Shown here piece by piece: positions 37,402-47,463 of a stretch of 64,000 bases of DNA; within the stretch, counting starts at the first letter, position 1; each line of letters opens with the position of its first letter. The notes beneath the pieces are model-generated. The model saw nothing but the letters and a program-made list of their open reading frames with translations, did not search any database and was not told where the DNA came from. The stretch covers positions 4,043,674 through 4,107,673 of the forward strand of contig NZ_CP015698.1 of NCBI RefSeq assembly GCF_002163715.1, given 5' to 3'. This DNA comes from Curvibacter sp. AEP1-3. GTDB taxonomy: Bacteria; Pseudomonadota; Gammaproteobacteria; Burkholderiales; Burkholderiaceae_C. The position numbers and the translations under genes were made by a program.

Positions 37402-37584
37402 ATGGCCGTTCAACAAAACAAAAAATCTCCTTCCAAGCGCGGCATGCACCGTTCGCACAACGCACTGAACGTGCCTGGCATCGCTGTGGAACCCACTACC
37501 GGTGAAACCCACCTGCGTCACCACATCAGCCCCACGGGTTTCTACCGTGGTCGCAAGGTGCTGAAGACAAAGTCTGAAGCCTGA
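37402..37584 (+). CDS. rpmF: 50S ribosomal protein L32
   Basis: 60 residues, basic: [20 protein letters not shown] at the N-terminus and [17 protein letters not shown] near the C-terminus. The zinc Cys pairs found in some L32 proteins are absent (His at the corresponding positions). Followed by an attenuator-like hairpin before plsX. Confidence 0.97.
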   Translation: MAVQQNKKSPSKRGMHRSHNALNVPGIAVEPTTGETHLRHHISPTGFYRGRKVLKTKSEA

Positions 37585-37600
37585 TTCTTCTGAATCCCGC

Positions 37601-37638
37601 AAAGCCCGAAGCTACAGTTTCTGTAGCGACGGGCTTTT
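37601..37638 (+). terminator. terminator/attenuator between rpmF and plsX
   Basis: AAAGCCCG, 3 nt, CTACAG-TTT-CTGTAG, 3 nt, CGGGCTTTT: a two-tier hairpin with a short U tract that could reduce read-through from rpmF into the lipid genes. Confidence 0.7.
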
Positions 37639-37692
37639 GTCATTTTGGGGCCGGATAATCTCCCGCTACCTTGTCGTTGGATTGAATAGCGC

Positions 37693-38718
37693 ATGATTAC
37701 GATTGCCGTTGACTGCATGGGGGGCGACCATGGCCCCCAAGTGACCTTGCCTGCGTGCACCGAATTTTTGGATCGGCATCCTGATGCCGCTCTGGTGCTC
37801 GTCGGGCTTCCGGAGGCTTTGAAGGGCTTCTCGCATCCTCGCGCCACGGTGGTGCTGGCAAGTGAAGTGGTCACCATGGACGACCCTTTGGAAGTCGCCT
37901 TGCGCAAGAAAAAAGATTCATCCATGCGGGTGGCGGTGCAACAGGTCAAGGAAGGTGCCGCGCAAGCAGCCGTATCCGCAGGCAACACCGGCGCACTTAT
38001 GGCCATCTCCCGCTACATCTTGAAGACCATTGACGGCATAGAGCGCCCGGCCATTGCGGGCCAGATTCCAAACGCAAAGGGCGGGGCCACTACGGTGCTG
38101 GATTTGGGCGCCAACGTGGATTGCAGCGCAGAGCATTTGCTTCAGTTTGCGGTCATGGGTTCGGCATTGGTGTCGGTGTTGAGTGGCGAAGAGTCTCCCT
38201 CGGTCGGTTTGCTCAATATTGGTGAAGAAGTCATTAAAGGTAACGAAGTCATCAAAAAAGCAGGTGAACTGCTGCGATCTGCTGCTAAAACGGGTGACTT
38301 GAATTTTGTCGGGAACGTGGAAGGCAACGATATTTTCAAGGGCACAGCTGCCATCGTTGTGTGTGACGGCTTTGTGGGGAATGTGGCGCTCAAGACCAGC
38401 GAAGGTCTGGCATCGATGTTCGGCACCTTCTTGAAGGCCGAGTTCTCTCGCAACATTTTGACGAAACTGGCTGCTATCGCAGCTTATTCGGTTCTAAATG
38501 CTTTCAAAAATCGTTTTGACCACCGTCGATACAACGGTGCGGCGCTTTTGGGCTTGCGTGGCTTGGTGTTCAAGAGCCATGGATCAGCGGATGCGATGTC
38601 CTTCGGCAATGCCTTGAACCGCGCGTATGATGCAGCCCGAAACAACTTGCTGGACCGCGTTCAGGTCCGCATTGCCCACGCTGCCGCTCTATTGACGGTG
38701 GCGGACGCAAGCGCATAA
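37693..38718 (+). CDS. plsX: phosphate acyltransferase
   Basis: 341 residues. Converts acyl-ACP to acyl-phosphate for phospholipid synthesis. Features: [20 protein letters not shown] at the N-terminus, [34 protein letters not shown] and [17 protein letters not shown]. Full length. Confidence 0.96.
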   Translation: MITIAVDCMGGDHGPQVTLPACTEFLDRHPDAALVLVGLPEALKGFSHPRATVVLASEVVTMDDPLEVALRKKKDSSMRVAVQQVKEGAAQAAVSAGNTGALMAISRYILKTIDGIERPAIAGQIPNAKGGATTVLDLGANVDCSAEHLLQFAVMGSALVSVLSGEESPSVGLLNIGEEVIKGNEVIKKAGELLRSAAKTGDLNFVGNVEGNDIFKGTAAIVVCDGFVGNVALKTSEGLASMFGTFLKAEFSRNILTKLAAIAAYSVLNAFKNRFDHRRYNGAALLGLRGLVFKSHGSADAMSFGNALNRAYDAARNNLLDRVQVRIAHAAALLTVADASA

Positions 38719-38746
38719 GCTGAACGGGGTGCCCACCACATCACCC

Positions 38747-39724
38747 ATGACACGTTATTCCCGCATCACAGGCACCGGCAGCTATGTGCCTCCCCGTCGG
38801 CTAACCAACGCCGACCTGGCCGCTGAATTGGCGGCCCAAGGGGTCGAAACATCGGACGAGTGGATTGTTGAGCGAACCGGTATCCGTGCCCGTCACTTCG
38901 TGGCAGACGGCGTGTACAGCAGTGACTTGGGTCTCGAGGCCTGCAAAAACGCATTGCAAGCAGCTGGCCTGCAAGCCTCTGATATTGACCTGATCATTGT
39001 TGCCACGTCCACCCCGGACATGGTGTTCCCCTCCACGGCTTGCATACTTCAGAACAAGCTGGGGGCCAATGGCGGTGCTGCCTTTGATGTGCAGGCGGTG
39101 TGCAGTGGCTTTGTATATGCTCTGACAGTGGCTGATGCCTTGATCCGCACCGGCTCTGCCAACAAGGCACTGGTGGTCGGTGCTGAAGTTTTCTCCCGCT
39201 TGCTGGATTTCACCGACCGCACCACCTGCGTGCTGTTCGGCGACGGTGCCGGCGCAGTGGTGCTGGAAGCCTCCGATACCCCCGGCATTCTGGCCAGTGA
39301 CCTGCATGCAGATGGCAAGCATGTCGGCATCTTGTGTGTTCCCGGCCACGTGTCCAACGGACACATTCTGGGCGACCCTCTCTTGAAAATGGACGGCCAA
39401 GCGGTTTTCAAGCTCGCGGTAGGCGTGCTCGAAGACGCAGCGCGGGCAACGCTGGCCAAGGCCGGCAAAACAGAGGCGGATATTGACTGGCTGATTCCCC
39501 ACCAGGCAAATATCCGCATCATGCAAAGCACGGCCAAAAAGTTGAAGTTACCTATGGACAAGGTGGTCGTCACCGTGGACCAGCATGGCAATACCTCTGC
39601 AGCCTCCATTCCCTTGGCCTTGGATTCTGCGGTGCGGGCGGGTCGGGTTCAGCCCGGCCAGAACCTCATGCTTGAAGGCGTAGGCGGAGGCTTTACCTGG
39701 GGCGCTGTGCTCCTGACTTTGTAG
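38747..39724 (+). CDS. fabH: beta-ketoacyl-ACP synthase III
   Basis: 325 residues from the ATG; a GTG six codons upstream is possible. Condenses acetyl-CoA with malonyl-ACP to start fatty-acid synthesis. Catalytic Cys in [13 protein letters not shown], His in [11 protein letters not shown] and Asn in [12 protein letters not shown]. The stop codon TAG is part of the repeat sequence TTTGTAGCTGCTCGCGC, so the gene end has been set by the repeat. Confidence 0.96.
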   Translation: MTRYSRITGTGSYVPPRRLTNADLAAELAAQGVETSDEWIVERTGIRARHFVADGVYSSDLGLEACKNALQAAGLQASDIDLIIVATSTPDMVFPSTACILQNKLGANGGAAFDVQAVCSGFVYALTVADALIRTGSANKALVVGAEVFSRLLDFTDRTTCVLFGDGAGAVVLEASDTPGILASDLHADGKHVGILCVPGHVSNGHILGDPLLKMDGQAVFKLAVGVLEDAARATLAKAGKTEADIDWLIPHQANIRIMQSTAKKLKLPMDKVVVTVDQHGNTSAASIPLALDSAVRAGRVQPGQNLMLEGVGGGFTWGAVLLTL

Positions 39725-39768
39725 CTGCTCGCGCAAACTCCACGGGCGCTAGCGCCTGTTTTGATGGT
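39718..39768 (+). repeat. dispersed repeat copy providing the fabH stop codon
   Basis: TTTGTAGCTGCTCGCGCAAA, CTCCACGGGCGCTAGCGCCT, GTTTTGATGG. The left arm (GCTATCAA) is missing; the core and right arm match the family consensus. Confidence 0.8.
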
Positions 39769-39776
39769 GAATTGAT

Positions 39777-40727
39777 ATGAAACCTTTTGCTTTTGTTTTC
39801 CCCGGACAGGGGTCTCAATCTGTAGGCATGCTGGATGCTTGGGGTGACCATGCCATCGTGTCTGAAACCTTGAATGAAGCTTCTGATGCCTTGGGTGAAG
39901 ACGTTGCCAAGCTGATCCACGAAGGCCCCAAAGAGGCGCTGGCCCTCACGACCAACACGCAGCCGGTGATGTTGGTCGCCGCTGTGGCCGCTTACCGCGT
40001 GTGGATGGCAGAAACCGGCGTTGCGCCCCAGGCGGTGGCCGGTCATTCGCTGGGCGAATACTCTGCCTTGGTGGCTGCCGGTGCATTGACACTCGCCCAA
40101 GCGGCGCCCTTGGTTCGCCTGCGTGCCCAGGCCATGCAAGAGGCGGTGCCCGTGGGAGTGGGCGCCATGGCTGCGATTCTTGGAATGGATGCTACTAAAG
40201 TGATAGCTGGCTGCGCAGAAGCAACGGCGGCTTTCGACACTTCCGGTGCTGAAGTCGTCGAGGCGGTGAACTTCAACGACTCTGCGCAGACCGTGATTGC
40301 CGGTAGCAAAGGAGCCGTGGACAAAGCCTGCGAGATTCTGAAAGCTGCGGGCGCCAAGCGCGCGCTGTTGCTGCCGGTGTCTGCGCCTTTCCACTCCAGC
40401 CTGATGAAGCCCGCTGCCGAAAAGCTCAAGGCTCGCTTGGAAGACATCGAGATCGCTACCCCGCAAATCGCCCTGATCAACAACATTGACGTGGCGATTG
40501 AAATGGATGCAGACCGTATCCGTGATGCGCTGTACCGTCAGGCCTTTGGTCCGGTGCGTTGGGTGGAGTGTGTGCAGGCGATCAAGGCCCGCGGTTTGAC
40601 CACTTTGGTGGAGTGCGGCCCCGGCAAGGTGCTGGCCGGCATGGTCAAGCGCATTGATGCCGAGATGACCGGGGCAGCCCTGTTTGACCCGGCCTCATTG
40701 GAAGAAGTGAAAGGTTTGTTGGCATGA
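39777..40727 (+). CDS. fabD: malonyl-CoA:ACP transacylase
   Basis: 316 residues. Loads malonyl groups on ACP. N-terminal FPGQGSQSVGML, nucleophile Ser in VAGHSLGEYSALVAAGAL, later His in PVSAPFHSSLM. A degenerate repeat may underlie residues 138-153 (MDATKVIAGCAEATAA). Overlaps fabG by four bases (ATGA). Confidence 0.96.
   Translation: MKPFAFVFPGQGSQSVGMLDAWGDHAIVSETLNEASDALGEDVAKLIHEGPKEALALTTNTQPVMLVAAVAAYRVWMAETGVAPQAVAGHSLGEYSALVAAGALTLAQAAPLVRLRAQAMQEAVPVGVGAMAAILGMDATKVIAGCAEATAAFDTSGAEVVEAVNFNDSAQTVIAGSKGAVDKACEILKAAGAKRALLLPVSAPFHSSLMKPAAEKLKARLEDIEIATPQIALINNIDVAIEMDADRIRDALYRQAFGPVRWVECVQAIKARGLTTLVECGPGKVLAGMVKRIDAEMTGAALFDPASLEEVKGLLA
40188..40235 (+). repeat. possible degenerate repeat copy within fabD
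   Basis: GGATGCTACTAAAGTGATAG, CTGGCTGCGCAGAAGCAACG, GCGGCTTTC follows the repeat order, and is read in the same frame as the era copy (VxAxxA(D/E)xTxA). Chance similarity is not excluded. Confidence 0.35.
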
Positions 40728-41470
40728 GCGAAATGAAATATGAGGGCCAAGTGGCTTTGGTTACTGGTGCGTCCCGGGGCATCGGGGCATCGATTGCCCT
40801 GGAGTTGGCACGCAAGGGCGTCAAGGTCATTGGCACCGCCACTTCGGATGCAGGTGCAGCCAAGATCCGCGAAGCACTGGCCGCTTTCCCAGGATGCGAC
40901 GGTCGTACCTTGGATGTGACGGATGGCGCTGCCGGCGATGCCTTGGTGGATGCCATTGCCAAAGAGCAGGGCGGTTTGCACATTCTGGTGAACAACGCCG
41001 GCATTACGCGCGACACCTTGGCCATGCGCATGAAGGATGACGACTGGGATGCCGTCGTGGACACCAACTTGAAGGGTGTATTCCGCATGAGCCGGTCCGT
41101 GCTACGGACCATGATGAAGCAGCGCTATGGCCGCATCATCAGCATCACCTCGGTGGTGGGTGCGTCCGGCAACCCCGGCCAAGCCAACTACGCGGCCGCC
41201 AAGGCAGGCGTTGCGGGCATGACCCGTGCGCTGGCCCGCGAACTGGGTTCCCGCAACATCACGGTGAACTGCGTGGCTCCGGGATTCATTGAGACCGACA
41301 TGACGGCCGGGCTGCCCGAAGAGCAGCAAAAGGCCTTGCTGGGCCAGATTCCCCTGGGGCATCTAGGCAAGCCTGCTGATATTGCACATGCGGTTTGCTA
41401 CCTGGCTTCGCCTCAGGCGGGTTATGTGACAGGGCAAGAAATGCACGTCAACGGCGGCATGTACATGTAA
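40724..41470 (+). CDS. fabG: 3-oxoacyl-ACP reductase
   Basis: 248 residues, SDR family. NADPH-dependent reduction of beta-ketoacyl-ACP. VTGASRGIGASIALELAR for cofactor binding, NNAGITRDTLAMRM, catalytic Ser in SITSVVGASG and YxxxK in NYAAAKAGVAGM. Full length. Confidence 0.96.
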   Translation: MSEMKYEGQVALVTGASRGIGASIALELARKGVKVIGTATSDAGAAKIREALAAFPGCDGRTLDVTDGAAGDALVDAIAKEQGGLHILVNNAGITRDTLAMRMKDDDWDAVVDTNLKGVFRMSRSVLRTMMKQRYGRIISITSVVGASGNPGQANYAAAKAGVAGMTRALARELGSRNITVNCVAPGFIETDMTAGLPEEQQKALLGQIPLGHLGKPADIAHAVCYLASPQAGYVTGQEMHVNGGMYM

Positions 41471-41479
41471 ATAAAAAAA

Positions 41480-41502
41480 CCGCCGAAGTGTCCGAACGGC
41501 GG
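41480..41502 (+). other. hairpin between fabG and acpP
   Basis: CCGCCG, an 11-nt loop, CGGCGG. There is an A run before but no U run after it, so on this strand it is not a standard terminator; it may be an RNA processing or stabilising structure. Confidence 0.4.
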
Positions 41503-41508
41503 CCCGGT

Positions 41509-41537
41509 TAGAGACAAGTCTCTAGGGCGGGTAAAAT
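41509..41537 (+). promoter_or_regulatory. acpP promoter with perfect palindrome over the -35 region
   Basis: TAGAGACAAGTCTCTA is a perfect 7-bp dyad with a 2-nt centre; TAAAAT, a good -10, starts 7 nt after it. The palindrome covers the position of the -35 element, so a dimeric regulator or a 5' hairpin in a read-through transcript are both possible. Confidence 0.45.
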
Positions 41538-41561
41538 CTCGGATTCTTTTACAACCCTTAG

Positions 41562-41810
<249 letters not shown>

Positions 41811-41819
41811 TAGGCCTCT

Positions 41820-41895
41820 GCGGAGCCAATCAGGCTCCGCGCCCCCGGACCGGAACCGCAGGATGAATGCCTGTTGGTGTCCGGCCGGTCCTTTT
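41820..41895 (+). terminator. attenuator-like hairpins between acpP and fabF
   Basis: First hairpin GCGGAGCC-AATCA-GGCTCCGC (41820-41840). Second GGACCGG at 41847 pairs with CCGGTCC at 41885 across a structured loop (inner CAGG/CCTG) and is followed by TTTT. Confidence 0.55.
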
Positions 41896-41956
41896 GAATT
41901 CTCTTGTATCGCCCAAAGGCGGTATTTCTTTGACGAACTGCTGAACCCAGATTTCT

Positions 41957-43201
41957 ATGTCCCGTCGTCGCGTTGTTGTTACCGGTTTAGGTTGTATCAG
42001 TCCCGTTGGAAATACGGTGACCGAGGCTTGGTCGAATCTGCTTGCCGGCAAGTCCGGTATTGACGTGATTTCCAAGTTCGACGCATCCGCATTCGCTTGC
42101 AAGATTGCCGGCGAGGTCCGCAACTTTGACTTGGAGTCGTACATCAACTCCAAGGAAGCGCGGACGATGGACACTTTCATTCACTACGGCATCGCAGCAG
42201 CAGTGCAAGCGGTGAAAGATTCCGGCTTGAAGACCAATGACGAACTGGGTGAAGACGAGGCCACCCGTATCGGCTGTGTGATCGGTTCGGGCATCGGCGG
42301 TTTGCCGATGATTGAAAACACCCATACCGAGTACACCAATCGCGGCCCACGCCGGATTTCGCCATTCTTTGTGCCGGCATCCATCATCAACATGACGGCT
42401 GGCCATGTGTCCATGCGCTACGGCTTCAAGGGGCCGAACATCGCTATCGTGACCGCATGCACGACTGGTCTGCACTGTATCGGTGAAGCCGGCCGCATGA
42501 TCGAGTATGGAGACGCAGACGTCATGATCGCCGGTGGCTCCGAAGCTACGGTTTCTCCGTTGGGTATTGGCGGCTTTGCCGCCATGCGTGCATTGAGTAC
42601 CCGTAATGATGATCCCGCCACCGCTTCCCGCCCTTGGGACAAAGACCGTGATGGTTTTGTGTTGGGTGAGGGCGGTGGCGTCATGGTGTTGGAGGAATAT
42701 GAACACGCCAAGGCACGTGGCGCCAAAATCTACGCTGAGCTGGCCGGTTTCGGCATGAGTGCAGATGCAGGCCACATGACCGCTCCCAACATGGATGGCC
42801 CGCGCCGTGCCATGTTGAGTGCCATGCGCAATGCCGGTGTCAACGCAGACCAAGTGGACTACCTGAATGCACATGGTACGTCCACGCCCTTGGGCGACGT
42901 GAACGAAACCAATGCCATCAAGGCAGCTTTGGGTGATTACGCCAAGCGTGTCGTGGTGAATTCCACCAAATCGATGACCGGTCACTTGCTGGGTGGCGCT
43001 GGCGGCTTGGAATCGGTGTTCACTGTGCTGGCCTTGCATCACCAGAAAAGTCCGCCCACCATTAACATCTTCAACCAGGACCCGGAGTGCGACCTGGACT
43101 ACTGCGCCAATGCTGCGCGCGACATGAAGATCGATGTGGTTGTGAAAAACAATTTCGGCTTCGGTGGAACCAACGGCACGCTGGTCTTCAAGCGCGTTTG
43201 A
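41957..43201 (+). CDS. fabF: beta-ketoacyl-ACP synthase II
   Basis: 414 residues. Elongation condensing enzyme. Active-site Cys in [20 protein letters not shown], His pair in [15 protein letters not shown] and [26 protein letters not shown] at the C-terminus. Full length; terminates the fab gene group. Confidence 0.97.
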   Translation: MSRRRVVVTGLGCISPVGNTVTEAWSNLLAGKSGIDVISKFDASAFACKIAGEVRNFDLESYINSKEARTMDTFIHYGIAAAVQAVKDSGLKTNDELGEDEATRIGCVIGSGIGGLPMIENTHTEYTNRGPRRISPFFVPASIINMTAGHVSMRYGFKGPNIAIVTACTTGLHCIGEAGRMIEYGDADVMIAGGSEATVSPLGIGGFAAMRALSTRNDDPATASRPWDKDRDGFVLGEGGGVMVLEEYEHAKARGAKIYAELAGFGMSADAGHMTAPNMDGPRRAMLSAMRNAGVNADQVDYLNAHGTSTPLGDVNETNAIKAALGDYAKRVVVNSTKSMTGHLLGGAGGLESVFTVLALHHQKSPPTINIFNQDPECDLDYCANAARDMKIDVVVKNNFGFGGTNGTLVFKRV

Positions 43202-43227
43202 TTTCCGCCGCAGCACGCTGAGGCACC

Positions 43228-43695
43228 ATGCAACGCCCACCAGCGACCAGTTTTCAAATAGTTCGTTCGCAACGTGCGGGGCGCATCCTCATGGCGCTTT
43301 CACTCGCGTTTGCAGGTGTCCCGCTATGTGGCTGGCATGCTGGCATGCCGATGGCACATGTAGTGATTTTGGCAATTCTTTGGTCTGCTACATCGGCTTG
43401 GCTAGTCCATTACTGGCAACACATGCCCCAAGGGCGGTTGCGCTGGGACGGGGACTCCTGGTATTGGTCCGGGGTGGCAGAGCCTTTGAAGGCGGTTGCC
43501 ATTCAATATGATTTCCAGACTTCGGTATGGCTTTTGCTGGTGCCAGTCACCGGTAGGAGCTTTGGGGTGTGGATGGATGCTGATCCAAGGCATATGTCGC
43601 ATTGGCGCTCCATGCGCAGGGCACTTGTAGGTGTTGGCCCCTTTCACCCTGAGTCAGATAACCCCCTCGAAGTCGGTCGGCACGCACTCAGATGA
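43228..43695 (+). CDS. hypothetical membrane protein
   Basis: 155 residues. Two membrane segments at about residues 20-36 and 42-60 (ILMALSLAFAGVPLCGW and HVVILAILWSATSAWLVHYW), followed by a short soluble beta-rich region (LRWDGDSWYWSGV). The architecture recalls YgfX/CptA-like proteins but I cannot claim membership. GAGG precedes the ATG. The stop overlaps rpoE by four bases, so it is in the sigma operon. Confidence 0.75.
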   Translation: MQRPPATSFQIVRSQRAGRILMALSLAFAGVPLCGWHAGMPMAHVVILAILWSATSAWLVHYWQHMPQGRLRWDGDSWYWSGVAEPLKAVAIQYDFQTSVWLLLVPVTGRSFGVWMDADPRHMSHWRSMRRALVGVGPFHPESDNPLEVGRHALR

Positions 43696-44312
43696 CCGAA
43701 CCCCTTGAAAAAACGGTGGATGCTGATTGGCCGTTGGTCGAGCGCACGATTGCCGGCGACCAGCGAGCCTATGGCCTATTGGTTATCAAATATCAAAGAA
43801 GGGTTCAGCGACTTGTCGGGCGCATGGTCCGGGATGTTGATCTGGTCGAAGACATTACTCAGGAAACGTTCATCCGCGCCTACAGGGCTTTGCATCAGTT
43901 CCGGGGAGACGCCCAGTTTTACACCTGGCTGTATCGCATTGCGGTAAACACCGCCAAAAAAGCACTTTTGGAATTGAAACGGGACAGGACTATTTCAGAG
44001 TCTTTTTTCGCACGGGATGAAGAAGATGAAACTTCTTTGCGCCAGAACGAACCAAGCAGTGACGAAACGCCTGAATCAGTGTTGGCGGCCAAAGAGATTG
44101 CTGGCGTGGTGAACAGTGCGATGGATGAACTGCCTGAAGAGTTGCGCCAAGCAGTGGTGCTACGGGAAATTGAAGGGCTGAGTTATGAAGAAATTTCTCT
44201 TGCCATGGCTTGTCCGATAGGGACTGTACGCTCGCGGATATTCCGGGCGCGAGAAGCGATATCGGCCAAGGTCAAGCCCCTTTTGGATAAGCAAACAGGC
44301 AAGCGTTGGTAA
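43692..44312 (+). CDS. rpoE: RNA polymerase sigma-E factor (RpoE/AlgU)
   Basis: 206 residues. ECF sigma of the RpoE/AlgU group: region 2 with DLVEDITQETFIRAYRAL and QFYTWLYRIAVNTAKKAL, region 4 with LREIEGLSYEEISLAMACPI and GTVRSRIFRAREAI. Controls envelope stress; followed by rseA, rseB and mucD as in other Proteobacteria. Confidence 0.96.
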   Translation: MTEPLEKTVDADWPLVERTIAGDQRAYGLLVIKYQRRVQRLVGRMVRDVDLVEDITQETFIRAYRALHQFRGDAQFYTWLYRIAVNTAKKALLELKRDRTISESFFARDEEDETSLRQNEPSSDETPESVLAAKEIAGVVNSAMDELPEELRQAVVLREIEGLSYEEISLAMACPIGTVRSRIFRAREAISAKVKPLLDKQTGKRW

Positions 44313-44322
44313 GGACATGGGT

Positions 44323-44919
44323 ATGGAACACAACACATCGCTGACTTTGCAAGAGCAAATTGCGGCGCTTGCAGACGGGGAATTGTCAGCGGACGACATT
44401 GGCACTTTGCTGGACGCCATGGAAGCTGAACCTGCCACCTACGAGGCGTGGTCAGTGCATCACGCTGTGGCAGCCTCCGTACGGGGCGAGCGGGTTGAAG
44501 CTCCTTCTGGGGATTTGGCTTTTTGGCAAACTCTGCAAAAACGCTTGGCTCAAGAATCTGATGGACCGGTTTTCCACAATGAGATACAGGTGCCAAATCC
44601 GGTAATCGTTGCAAGTTCGGCATCCAATGAATCATTCTGGAAAGTCCGGGCATTGGCCTCATTCGTAATGGTGCTGGCAGTAGGAGGGCTTGCTGCGGTC
44701 CTGTGGCCTCAGGGTGATCCCTCCGAGTCATTTGCCCAGAGCGGTACTCCTGCGGCCCCGGTGGCAACCGAAGTAGCTACTGCTGACGGCAGTGTCATGT
44801 TGCGCAACCCGGAGCTCGATGCATTGATGGCAGCCCACCAGCAAATGGGTGGCCATTCCGCATGGCAAGCGCCATCCGGATTTTTGCGCAACGCAACTTA
44901 TGAAAGACCCGGCCGGTGA
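44323..44919 (+). CDS. rseA: sigma-E anti-sigma factor RseA/MucA
   Basis: 198 residues from the ATG that has AAGGA 7 nt upstream; an ATG two codons earlier is only 1 nt from that site. N-terminal RseA domain (EQIAALADGELSADDIGTLL), one membrane segment at about residue 105-125 (ALASFVMVLAVGGLAAVLW), then a periplasmic tail for RseB binding and regulated proteolysis. Overlaps rseB (TGATG). Confidence 0.9.
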   Translation: MEHNTSLTLQEQIAALADGELSADDIGTLLDAMEAEPATYEAWSVHHAVAASVRGERVEAPSGDLAFWQTLQKRLAQESDGPVFHNEIQVPNPVIVASSASNESFWKVRALASFVMVLAVGGLAAVLWPQGDPSESFAQSGTPAAPVATEVATADGSVMLRNPELDALMAAHQQMGGHSAWQAPSGFLRNATYERPGR

Positions 44920-45926
44920 TGGAAATCCGAACGGTGTCTATTGCCAAGGCATTGCTTTGCTCCGCCTTGGTGGTCCTGTCCTTTATGCCGGCGATGGCAC
45001 TGGCCGAGGACCCCTCGGTGAGCTCTTGGCTCATGCGTTTGCATGAAGCTTCCCGCCATCGCACTTACACAGGTACCTTTGTTGTATCCGCAGGCACACA
45101 GATGGCCAGTGCCAAGATCTGGCATGTGTGTGATGGGGATCAGCAAATGGAGCGGATCGAGTCGCTCAGCGGCACCCCACGCTCCACTTTTCGGAAAAAT
45201 TCCGAGGTCTTGACTCTGTACCCGACTGCCAAAGTTGGCATTGCGGAAACGCGGGATTCGTTCGGATTGTTTCCGGGACTGTTGAAGTCGCAAAGTACCG
45301 CTCTGGATGAGTTCTATCAACTGAAGCCTCAGACGACCGACCGGGTGGCAGGGATTGACGCTGATGTAGTTCAGATTGCCCCCAAGGACGGCATGCGCTA
45401 CGGGTACCGTGTCTGGAGTGAGAAGAAATCCGGCTTGGTCGTGCAGCTGCAGACACTGGATGTAGACGGAAAGACATTGGAGCAATCCGCCTTCTCTGAA
45501 TTGCAATTGGATGCGCCGGTGAGTGCCGCCAAGCTGAGTCAGTTAATGGGGCAGACGGAAGGCTATCGAGTGGAGCGCCGCACTACAGAAAAAACGACTG
45601 CGGCAGCCCAGGGTTGGACGATGTCCAGCGTAGTACCCGGATTCAAATCCGCAGGCTGTTATACACGGCCGGTTGCGCTCTTGGCTGGAGCCTCGGGGAA
45701 AGCTGAGAGCACGATGCAATGGATGTTCTCAGACGGCTTGGCAACCGTGTCTCTTTTTGTGGAGCGATTCGATCCGACTCGCCACACACAAGCGGGCGGT
45801 GCGGACCTTGGGGGGGCTACGCGTACCCAAACCCGCAAAGCAGGCGCGTGGTGGATCACCGGCGTCGGTGAGGTACCCGCTGCCACGCTGGCCTCTTTTG
45901 TTCAGGCTCTTGAACGCAAAAAATAA
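44919..45926 (+). CDS. rseB: periplasmic sigma-E regulator RseB/MucB
   Basis: 335 residues with a signal peptide (to AMALAE). MucB/RseB features: SSWLMRLHEASRHRTYTGTF, VVQIAPKDGMRYGYRVWSE, WTMSSVVPGFK and the C-terminal domain with FSDGLATVSLFVE. It binds RseA and senses misplaced lipids or LPS. The ATG overlaps the rseA stop by one base. Confidence 0.93.
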   Translation: MEIRTVSIAKALLCSALVVLSFMPAMALAEDPSVSSWLMRLHEASRHRTYTGTFVVSAGTQMASAKIWHVCDGDQQMERIESLSGTPRSTFRKNSEVLTLYPTAKVGIAETRDSFGLFPGLLKSQSTALDEFYQLKPQTTDRVAGIDADVVQIAPKDGMRYGYRVWSEKKSGLVVQLQTLDVDGKTLEQSAFSELQLDAPVSAAKLSQLMGQTEGYRVERRTTEKTTAAAQGWTMSSVVPGFKSAGCYTRPVALLAGASGKAESTMQWMFSDGLATVSLFVERFDPTRHTQAGGADLGGATRTQTRKAGAWWITGVGEVPAATLASFVQALERKK

Positions 45927-45961
45927 GTCGCCATATCGATTTTTTTCAGGGGATGAAGACG

Positions 45962-47422
45962 ATGACCGCTTGGATTTCTACCGCACGACGATTTTGTTTG
46001 ACAGGCTTCTTGGCTGTATCTGCCGTCGCATTGGTTCCGACGGGAGTTGCCCATGCGCAAGCCAGGGCATTGCCGGACTTTACGGATCTGGTGGATCAAG
46101 TGGGCCCTTCGGTGGTGAACATCCGCACACTGGAAAAAGTCAGTGCCCGTGCCCAGCAAGGTGGGCCCGGTGAGGAGGAGATGCTGGAGTTCTTCAAGCG
46201 CTTTGGTCTGCCGATTCCCAATTTGCCCAAACAGGCGCCCAAGCAGAATCGTCCCCAGCAGCAGGAAGAGGAGCAGCCACGCGGTGTCGGCTCCGGATTT
46301 ATCCTGACTTCTGACGGTGTCATCATGACCAATGCGCACGTGGTGGAAGGGGCGGACGAAGTGTTGGTGACTTTGACGGACAAGCGGGAATTCAAAGCAA
46401 AGATTTTGGGTGCCGACAAACGTTCGGATGTAGCCGTTGTCAAAATCGAAGCTAGTGGATTGCCTGCCGTGAAGGTGGGTGATGTCAACCGCCTGCGTGT
46501 CGGGGAATGGGTGATGGCCATCGGCTCGCCATTTGGTCTGGAAAATACAGTGACAGCTGGTATCGTGAGCGCAAAGCAGCGAGACACGGGTGATTTCTTG
46601 CCTTTCATCCAAACGGATGTTGCGATCAATCCCGGAAATTCCGGCGGTCCATTGATCAACATGCGTGGTGAGGTGGTCGGTATCAACAGCCAGATTTACT
46701 CCCGATCGGGCGGATTCATGGGTATTTCGTTTTCGATACCCATGGATGAAGCAGTCCGGGTGAGTGACCAATTGCGGGCGACCGGTCGTGTTTCACGTGG
46801 ACGTATCGGCGTCCAGATTGATCAGGTCACCAAAGATGTGGCGGAGTCTATTGGCCTCGGAAAGCCGACCGGTGCTTTGGTGCGCGGTGTGGAGACGGGC
46901 TCTCCAGCTGAAAAGGCCGGCGTTGAGGCGGGTGACATCATTACGCGCTTTGATGGCAAGGTGATTGAGAAATCGAGTGACCTGCCGCGCATTGTGGGCG
47001 GTACCAAGCCCGGTACGAAAAGCACTGTAACGGTCTTCCGTCGTGGCGGAAGCAAAGATTTGCAGGTCGTGATCGCCGAGATTGAGGCAGATAAGCCTGT
47101 TGCCAAGGCAAACAGCAAGGACGACAAGCCTAGCGCTTCCCCCGCAGCTCAGGTGTTCGGTCTGGTGGTGACTTCCTTGACGGAAGCTCAGCGCAAAGAG
47201 GCGGGCGTGCGTGGAGGTGTTCGCATTGAAGGCGCAGCAGATGCTGCCGCCAGGGCGGGTTTGCGGGAGGGTGACATCATTCTTCAGGTTGCCAACGTGG
47301 AAGTCCTGAACGTCAAGGAATTTGACGCAGTCATTGCAAAACACGATAAATCCAAGCCGCTGAACGTACTGTTCCGCCGGGGGGACTGGACGCAATACGC
47401 GGTCATTCGCGCCAACCGATGA
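45962..47422 (+). CDS. mucD: periplasmic serine endoprotease, MucD/DegQ type
   Basis: 486 residues from the ATG with AGGGG 9 nt upstream; an ATG three codons earlier abuts that site. Signal peptide to VAHAQ. Trypsin-like domain with the triad in MTNAHVVEGAD, KRSDVAVVKIE and AINPGNSGGPLINM; two PDZ domains (GRIGVQIDQVTKDVAES and QVFGLVVTSLTEAQRKEA). Degrades misfolded periplasmic proteins and damps sigma-E signalling. Ends the rpoE operon; a terminator hairpin follows. Confidence 0.95.
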   Translation: MTAWISTARRFCLTGFLAVSAVALVPTGVAHAQARALPDFTDLVDQVGPSVVNIRTLEKVSARAQQGGPGEEEMLEFFKRFGLPIPNLPKQAPKQNRPQQQEEEQPRGVGSGFILTSDGVIMTNAHVVEGADEVLVTLTDKREFKAKILGADKRSDVAVVKIEASGLPAVKVGDVNRLRVGEWVMAIGSPFGLENTVTAGIVSAKQRDTGDFLPFIQTDVAINPGNSGGPLINMRGEVVGINSQIYSRSGGFMGISFSIPMDEAVRVSDQLRATGRVSRGRIGVQIDQVTKDVAESIGLGKPTGALVRGVETGSPAEKAGVEAGDIITRFDGKVIEKSSDLPRIVGGTKPGTKSTVTVFRRGGSKDLQVVIAEIEADKPVAKANSKDDKPSASPAAQVFGLVVTSLTEAQRKEAGVRGGVRIEGAADAAARAGLREGDIILQVANVEVLNVKEFDAVIAKHDKSKPLNVLFRRGDWTQYAVIRANR

Positions 47423-47428
47423 GACGGA

Positions 47429-47463
47429 AACAACCCTAAAGCACAGCGGGCTTTGGGGTTGTT
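47429..47463 (+). terminator. terminator-like hairpin after mucD
   Basis: AACAACCCTAAAGC, 7-nt loop, GCTTTGGGGTTGTT: a 14-bp stem with one G-U pair. No long U tract follows, so termination may be partial. Confidence 0.6.

Noticed and set aside
38460..38515. Possible repeat copy in plsX (GGCTGCTATCGCAGCTTATTC)
   Set aside because: Only scattered similarity; the order of elements does not follow the family.
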